Part shown: one piece after another, positions 60,378 to 64,000 of the stretch
How the letters are laid out: each line of letters opens with the position of its first letter
Numbering within the stretch: position 1 is the stretch's first letter
Source of the DNA: Siderastrea radians
Lineage: Eukaryota > Cnidaria > Anthozoa > Scleractinia > Rhizangiidae
Length of the DNA stretch: 64,000 nucleotides
Assembly: GCA_964017195.1 (NCBI GenBank)
Contig: OZ024900.1
Coordinates: forward strand, 31,946,641-32,010,640
Direction of reading: 5' to 3'
Position numbers and translations under genes: made by a program
Notes under the pieces: model-generated
Told to the model about the DNA's origin: nothing
The model's input: the letters and a program-made list of their open reading frames with translations, nothing else
The model's database searches: none

Positions 60378-61663
60378 AAGTTCAGGTTTTTTAAATAATA
60401 CTAATAATAAACAATCTTTTGAGAGGAAAGCTCCTGTCACTACAAGTGGTTTTCAAGGAGGTTCTCTTAGAAGTAAAAAGTGCATCACTTACGGAACCTG
60501 CCAATTAAGGTGGCTCCCTAGAGTTTCTACAAAAGTGACTATACAAACTGGCAAGACTTGCAAAAGAAGCTCTAGTTCCGTTGTCTTGCAATCTTTGTTA
60601 ATGAATTTTACCAGTAAGGTCACCAACATAATTACCCTTATTTTCCAGTTTTTACTTCTTATAGGCATAGGCCATTGTCATGGCAACAAAGCATTTAAAG
60701 AATGACAGATATTTGCCATTAATTCGCCTTTTTTCCTCGGTGAAATTTTTTTGAACTTTCCTATTTTGTGGAAATGATTTTGACAAACATTTTGCGGGGG
60801 GAAAATATGGGTGGGATTGTTCACTACAGATGGATTTACCAATATCACGTGATTTCTTATTTTTAACCATTAAACTGAATTGATCTGACAGAATTTTTCC
60901 AAAACATAATATGTGAAGGGTAGTGTCAATATCTCAAATGTGCAAAATTTTAAAAATATTCACCAAAGGAAACGGGAGAAAATTCACTGTTTACTTTGCT
61001 CTTTTCACTATGCTGACATCATAAAATATCACGAAAAACCTACGATTTCATGTGAGCGTGCGCAGATTCCTACAGCTTACATCATCAGCACGCTCGAGGT
61101 CATAAAACTATAGGGAGCCACCTTAAGAGGACAAAACTCCAACTGGCAGAGCTCCATGGGTCACAAAGCCATACAAGTATCCACATCTGAAGGCAAACTC
61201 TATACCAGGGCCACACCAATACAATAAGCACAATGAAGGAAAAATATGACAAGGTCTGTCTGCAATGTTACCGGAGAACTTATGCAAAAGGATAGCTGAG
61301 GGGGGAGGACAGCAAAATGTCCTTGTGCAGCCAGTGTAACAGCTTAATATTATACTCTGTAATATTATACCCTCATGTCCTCTTCTCAGTCATAAATAAT
61401 CAGATCAATAAGACAAATGTGTAATTTACAGATTGGTGAAAGTGCCCAGCTAAGTAATCAGCTGGGCACATTTTGCTGCTTCCTTGATTTCCTTAGCTAT
61501 CCTGTTGGGTACATTCACTAAAAGTTACTGTAAAGTACTGTTGGGTATGTTCACTAAAGTTACCATGACCCTCACCTTGAACATAATATTAGTACACATT
61601 GCTTTGCCATGTGTTATTATTGGCTCATCACCAGGCCCATCCCAGCAATCCAGTTCAATGCAC
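40573..61663 (-). CDS. PLCB4: Phospholipase C beta (PLCB4/NORPA-like), 3' part of gene
   Basis: Phosphatidylinositol 4,5-bisphosphate phosphodiesterase, the Gq effector that makes IP3 and diacylglycerol at the plasma membrane. Twenty-six minus-strand exons join in frame (1131 residues plus stop): 61663-61576, 60117-60038, 59223-59139, 58627-58534, 57898-57854, 57492-56405, 55355-55205, 54291-54207, 53384-53312, 50319-50268, 50085-50034, 49771-49669, 48872-48708, 48444-48345, 48267-48163, 47536-47445, 46753-46543, 46086-46037, 45287-45234, 44596-44481, 44128-44053, 43292-43194, 42817-42741, 42059-41958, 41429-41372, 40665-40573. Motifs such as [29 protein letters not shown] and [11 protein letters not shown] mark it clearly; exon wording is nearest the PLCB4 class. 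All phases match and no frameshift is seen. The first visible exon begins in phase 2, so the N terminus (PH, EF hands, first catalytic His) is upstream and was not found before position 64000. Confidence 0.93.
42306..42517. mobile_element. TTAACCCTTTAAGCCC MITE, copy 2 (PLC beta intron)
   Basis: TTAACCCTTTCAGCCTCAAT on the left and ATTGGGGCTTAAAGGG on the right. Same interior style and length as the other two copies. Confidence 0.7.
44221..44430. mobile_element. TTAACCCTTTAAGCCC MITE, copy 3 (PLC beta intron)
   Basis: CACCCTTTAAGCCCCAAGAG on the left and TTGGGGCTTAAAGGGTTAA on the right, within the 352-bp intron 44129-44480, of which it forms over half. Confidence 0.75.
47753..47830 (-). repeat. 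tRNA-like element, second family (PLC beta intron)
   Basis: On the minus strand: an 8-bp stem GAGTCTCC/GGGGACTC, A box TAGCTCAGTGGTTAGAG and B box GGTCATGGGTTCAATTTC (degenerate), then a T run in ACTCAGTTTTTTCC. A tRNA-derived SINE head or pseudogene; not a canonical tRNA. Confidence 0.65.
48163..49771 (-). CDS. PLCB4: PLC beta: end of Y domain and C2 domain (4 exons)
   Basis: Exons 49771-49669 ([18 protein letters not shown]), 48872-48708 ([20 protein letters not shown] then [15 protein letters not shown]), 48444-48345 ([20 protein letters not shown]) and 48267-48163 ([20 protein letters not shown]). This is the PLC beta C2 sandwich, which packs against the TIM barrel and contributes to Gq and membrane interaction. 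Phases 0, 0, 1 and 1 at the exon ends join in frame. Confidence 0.93.
50034..55355 (-). CDS. PLCB4: PLC beta: catalytic Y domain (5 exons)
   Basis: Exons 55355-55205, 54291-54207, 53384-53312, 50319-50268 and 50085-50034. Reading through them: [75 protein letters not shown] and [17 protein letters not shown]. These are the textbook PLC Y-domain blocks, including the SSF serine and the RQLSRIYP arginines that bind the phosphoinositide head group. The intron between the third and fourth exons (50320-53311) contains a 2.1-kb THAP-bearing inverted-repeat element; the intron 54292-55204 contains a tRNA-like element. Confidence 0.94.
50876..51010 (+). CDS. Short acidic open frame, 44 residues, in the THAP element
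   Basis: ATG at 50876, 35 bp inside the left inverted repeat; stop TAA at 51008-51010. The product starts [18 protein letters not shown] and is rich in Glu, Ser and Asp, with no recognised domain. It may be a first exon, because the flanking organisation mirrors the THAP frame at the opposite end. I do not recognise it; existence as a protein is uncertain. Confidence 0.25.
   Translation: MPTVDCETSEEYFYDSEQSLASEESEDSFNSANEEFFLPGDFSL
52122..52238 (-). pseudogene. Partial duplicate of the THAP exon
   Basis: About 115 bp nearly identical to 52554-52671, covering the middle of the THAP domain (the segment with AMEKWI). It lacks both ends and has no continuous frame with Cys or His ligands, so it is a truncated tandem copy 430 bp away. 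Confidence 0.65.
52391..52690 (-). CDS. THAP-type zinc-finger exon, element-borne, 99 residues
   Basis: ATG at 52690-52688, giving [13 protein letters not shown]. The C2CH signature is present: CVVQC near the start, a Trp in AMEKWI, FNPRG, then GCSDHF with the second Cys and His about 45 residues on, and [11 protein letters not shown] in place of the AVPTIF box. That fits C-x(2-4)-C-x(35-50)-C-x2-H. THAP domains bind DNA and are shared by P-element transposase and host factors. The frame stops at 52391-52393, or may splice at a GTACCT donor just before. It lies inside an inverted-repeat element in a PLC beta intron, in the same strand sense. Confidence 0.6.
   Translation of the reverse strand: MKGITCVVQCYNNKYNHRSGISLHQNLASGPAMEKWIVFELTHSANFNPRGIFVGCSDHFTDECFQRAVHVEGSQRSIIPLSILTIWKKRSGKSETKGT
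54632..54705 (-). repeat. tRNA-like element, third family (PLC beta intron)
   Basis: The minus strand reads GATAGCTCAGATGGTAGAGC (A box and D arm) and GGTCGTGGGTTCGAGTCCCA (T arm), with a sound T stem, but the acceptor arms do not pair. tRNA-derived SINE head or pseudogene. Confidence 0.65.
56405..57898 (-). CDS. PLCB4: PLC beta: very long acidic, Ser-rich X-Y linker (2 exons)
   Basis: A 45-nt exon (57898-57854, [15 protein letters not shown]) and a 1088-nt exon (57492-56405, 363 codons) lie between the X and Y domains. The large exon starts with an acidic run ([20 protein letters not shown]) and continues as Ser/Asp/Glu-rich, low-complexity sequence with no visible fold. In PLC enzymes the X-Y linker, especially its acidic stretch, sits over the active site and is autoinhibitory. 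Vertebrate PLC beta linkers are roughly 70-120 residues; this one is about 400. Splice phases fit on both sides (phase 1 in, phase 0 out), so it is part of the coding sequence rather than a retained intron. Confidence 0.88.
58534..61663 (-). CDS. PLCB4: PLC beta: second half of catalytic X domain (4 exons)
   Basis: Exons 61663-61576, 60117-60038, 59223-59139 and 58627-58534. The first encodes [20 protein letters not shown]: it carries the Glu/Asp calcium ligands of the ELDCWDG motif and the second catalytic His (ITHGK). The next supplies [11 protein letters not shown], whose Glu is another calcium ligand in PLC family structures. The last ends in [15 protein letters not shown], holding the Lys residues that contact inositol phosphates. 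The partner exon with the first catalytic His (SSHNTY-type motif) was searched for by eye from 61664 to 64000 and not found. The introns hold two TTAA-flanked TIR elements. Confidence 0.92.
58878..58948. repeat. (GACT)n-(GATT)n microsatellite
   Basis: Seven GACT units pass directly into about ten GATT units. Lies in the PLC beta intron between exons 59139 and 58627. Confidence 0.85.
59356..59732. mobile_element. MITE with AAGGTGATGTTACATGGGAC termini (PLC beta intron)
   Basis: TTAAGGTGATGTTACATGGG at 59356 faces its complement GTCCCATGTAACATCACCTT ending 59732; 377 bp. TTAA is present on the left only. Interior repeats of GTTGCACTAAAAAT fold back on themselves. Confidence 0.75.
60325..60377. 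repeat. (GAT)n microsatellite
   Basis: Eighteen uninterrupted GAT units in a PLC beta intron. Confidence 0.9.
60505..61126. mobile_element. TTAA-flanked MITE, terminus GGTGGCTCCCTA (PLC beta intron)
   Basis: TTAAGGTGGCTCCCTAGAG at 60505 and CTATAGGGAGCCACCTTAA ending 61126; 622 bp, AT-rich, non-coding. Its TTAAGGTG ends match those at 18678 and 59356. Confidence 0.78.
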
Positions 61664-62303
61664 CTTGGATAAGACACAACTGTAAGTTGCAATTTCCCTT
61701 CTCTCTATATAGCCTAGGCGGCAGGTCCACTAACTGTATAGGGCATTGCACTACTGACACAGCAAAAAAATTAAGGCAGGGATACCAGGGAAATGAGAAT
61801 TTTTATGTAACAAAGGAAATTTGATGTATGAGAAGGAAGTATTCCCTGTAGGAAATGACATGTAAAGGTCCAATTCAAATTACAAAAATAGGCACGCAAT
61901 GCGCGCAGAGCCAATGACGTTTTTTTTTTCACAATATGGTGAAATTTATCCTGACAACCTATCACCTAACCCCTCAGCCCCCCCTCGCCCCCCACCCCCA
62001 CCAAAAAAATCTTGTGGTTACCTGGTAATGATCGAGCAGCGTGACTACGTAACAGTTACAATTATAGCGTGACATCAAAATTACGCGTGGAGTAAAGAAA
62101 CCGAAGAAAGCTCTTTGTTTCACGGTTCTTCAAAGACAACATAGACAAAAACAAGAAAACTTAAACTTAAACGCACCGTCGAAAACAATTGCAAACATAA
62201 TTTAGGCAAAGATCAGTGCAAAGTTAACAATTTTACTTCAGAAATAAAATGCAAGTTGCAGTTGAACCTTTTAATTTCTTACTTCTACCGGAGAATATCT
62301 AAT
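61664..62303. other. Upstream intron sequence of the PLC beta gene
   Basis: No exon of the first half of the X domain was found. A C-rich tract lies at 61979-62007. Confidence 0.45.
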
Positions 62304-63507
62304 GTGTGGTTCCAGAAAATATCCATACTTCCACCACGGAGGGAATTGGAAATTCCGGAGGGGTGGGGGGGGGGGGGTCAAAAGCCCAGGAAAATCCAGA
62401 GGAGAGGGGGGGCTAAACGGATAAATTACTTTCCAGAGGGTCGACTTCGATTCATTCCGATGTAAGCTGCAGATAAAGTTCGAAAATTACTACGTACCGA
62501 ATTTGTAGATCTTTATTGTGGAATTAAATTAGTTTAACTGCTAAGTAAACACTTTTGTTAAACGTAAAACAGGTATTCTTTCTCCCAAAGGCGCTTTGAA
62601 AGCGATATTGGGGCGGAAACGAAATAAACATCGTCGTTGTGTAGAAGTAGCCGCCGTTACTCATTACCAGTCTTCGAGAAGACAGCAACGCGTACCAGGA
62701 GTGGTTACATTTACTTATCAAGACGACGATCCTTCGACGAAATGCCTGCATCGTCTAAAGAACCCAAATTTTAAGCTTGCCTTCGCGATTGACGTTAATT
62801 ATAAGAGTCGTTTACGAACAATCAGTCCGTCCTTTATAACTTCCCTATGTGGCAACTGGCAAGCGAAGCGCGATCTCATTGACTCGTAGAAGTCGTGTTT
62901 TGCTAAGCTTAGCAACGAGAATATTTATTGCAAAGTACAAGTGTCGCCAAATACGTTTACGGGCTTTCTTGCTACTCTTGCACCTTCAAGTAACGGGCTC
63001 TTAGCTGAGGGCTGGCATTTTCTTTGTTCGTGATCGCGTTCATGTTGAAGTAACGTTTATCAGCAACACTGCGTCTTTTCAAGCGAATTCTTCAATTAAA
63101 ACAAACGTTTTACATGCTTTTGTCAAGGTAATTTTACAGATACCTAGTATATCTGTTTAACGTAGAGAAGAACAGTTTGGTATTGGTAAGATAATAAATA
63201 TGTTATGAGTAAAATATGACTATGTACATTATTATTTTAAACGCTAATAAATAGTATAAACACGTCCTACGATAATCGGAACGGCTTAGCTTCACTTAAA
63301 TTTGGATCAGTTGCTTCATTTTTAACACTCTCCCTTCTTGAACGAAATTTTCCAGAGGGGTTGGGGGGGTGTTTGACAAACTGTGGAAAATCCGAAGGGA
63401 TGGGGGGGTTATAGCTTACTTCAAAAAACGGAAAATCCGGGGAGGAGGGGGGCTCCTAAGTGAAATTCCCTCCGTGGTGGGGGTATGGATATTTTCTGGA
63501 ACCACAC
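62304..63507. mobile_element. 1.2-kb TIR element, 44-bp near-perfect termini
   Basis: GTGTGGTTCCAGAAAATATC...CCACCACGGAGGGAATT at 62304 matches the complement of the right end (to 63507) with two mismatches in 44 bp. Sub-terminal GGAAATTCCGG / GGAAAATCCGG phrases and G runs are also mirrored. The interior 62470-63340 has no convincing transposase. A short relative lies at 11735-11931. Confidence 0.78.
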
Positions 63508-64000
63508 AATACTTTTCAGTGCTCGTGGACGGTCATCTTTCTAATAGGTTTGCGTGATTTGCGTGACACGCGACTCGCTTTACTTTGTTTAATTTGTAAG
63601 CTTTCAGACGTTTCAGTCAACCACCTACGTTCTTCGTACATTGTATTGTCAAAACAGGAGTCTGCCATCAAATGTACTTTTCTTCTATCCACAAAATTTT
63701 CGTTCGAAATCTGTTCGAACTAGCGTTTATAAACACGACTGAAATAGTTTTGCAACTCTATTTATTTCCCCTGTAGATTGAAGTTGCTTGCTTTTGTAAT
63801 CAAGTCAGCTATAATAATTTTCGTCTTTTTGCTTCGCAAATCGACCAAAGCATGTTTACATTTGTAAATTTCCCACGGTCAAGTTATTTTTAGCTCACGG
63901 GTTTATTCTGGCTCTCAACCTACAGCCGAATAAATTTTCTTTGCTTTGCCTTCGAACAGTACGAAAATGTTCAAATTCAGCTCGCTTTTACAAAACCTGC
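63508..64000. other. Gene-free end of window
   Basis: No exon or repeat boundary recognised; probably intron or upstream sequence of the PLC beta gene. Confidence 0.4.

Noticed and set aside
60238..60705. 155-codon plus-strand frame through the (GAT)n repeat
   Set aside because: Driven by the microsatellite (a poly-Met run) and overlapping a MITE terminus in a PLC beta intron.
62596..62889. 97-codon frame inside the 62-kb TIR element as a transposase
   Set aside because: Begins at TTG, has no DDE-type motif or recognisable fold; kept only as a note.

Overview
The window is animal nuclear DNA. Its genes have short exons separated by long GT...AG introns, the proteins are metazoan types (dihydrodiol dehydrogenase, phospholipase C beta with its C-terminal coiled coil), and the rest is dense with MITE-, SINE-, LINE- and satellite-like repeats. 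The repeat style (tRNA-like elements with fold-back flanks, many G/C homopolymer runs, short AT-rich MITEs) resembles anthozoan, especially stony-coral, genomes. That assignment is an inference, not a search result.

Left half (about 2.3-27.6 kb, + strand): three tandem, same-orientation copies of a trans-1,2-dihydrobenzene-1,2-diol dehydrogenase (DHDH-like, GFO/IDH/MocA family) gene. Each copy has four coding exons of exactly 375, 325, 166 and 145 nt with intron phases 0, 1 and 2, and each encodes 336 residues with no frameshift or premature stop. The copies differ mainly in their introns, which repeats have filled independently. Copy 2 carries a Pro where copies 1 and 3 and the wider family have an active-site Asp.

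Middle (27.6-40.5 kb): I see no gene. The stretch holds a nested palindromic element (29.1-31.1 kb), a palindrome-bearing repeat (31.9-33.1 kb), tRNA-like elements, a LINE-type 3' end, low-complexity DNA, MITEs and microsatellites.

Right part (40.5-61.7 kb, - strand): the 3' part of a phospholipase C beta gene, most like the PLCB4/NORPA class. Twenty-six exons splice in frame for 1131 residues: the second half of the X domain, a very long acidic/Ser-rich X-Y linker, the Y domain, C2, and the C-terminal coiled coil. The N-terminal PH and EF-hand exons and the first catalytic His lie beyond the right edge or were not found. Its introns contain several TIR elements, including a roughly 2.1-kb inverted-repeat element with a THAP-domain exon, plus two further tRNA-like elements.

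The two loci have no obvious functional link: one is cytosolic carbonyl/diol metabolism, the other is Gq-coupled lipid signalling. The most interesting signals are the Asp-to-Pro change in the middle DHDH copy, the roughly 400-residue PLCB linker, a tRNA-bearing repeat family with clear 10-13 bp target-site duplications and fold-back forms, and a THAP element related to a second element 30 kb away.
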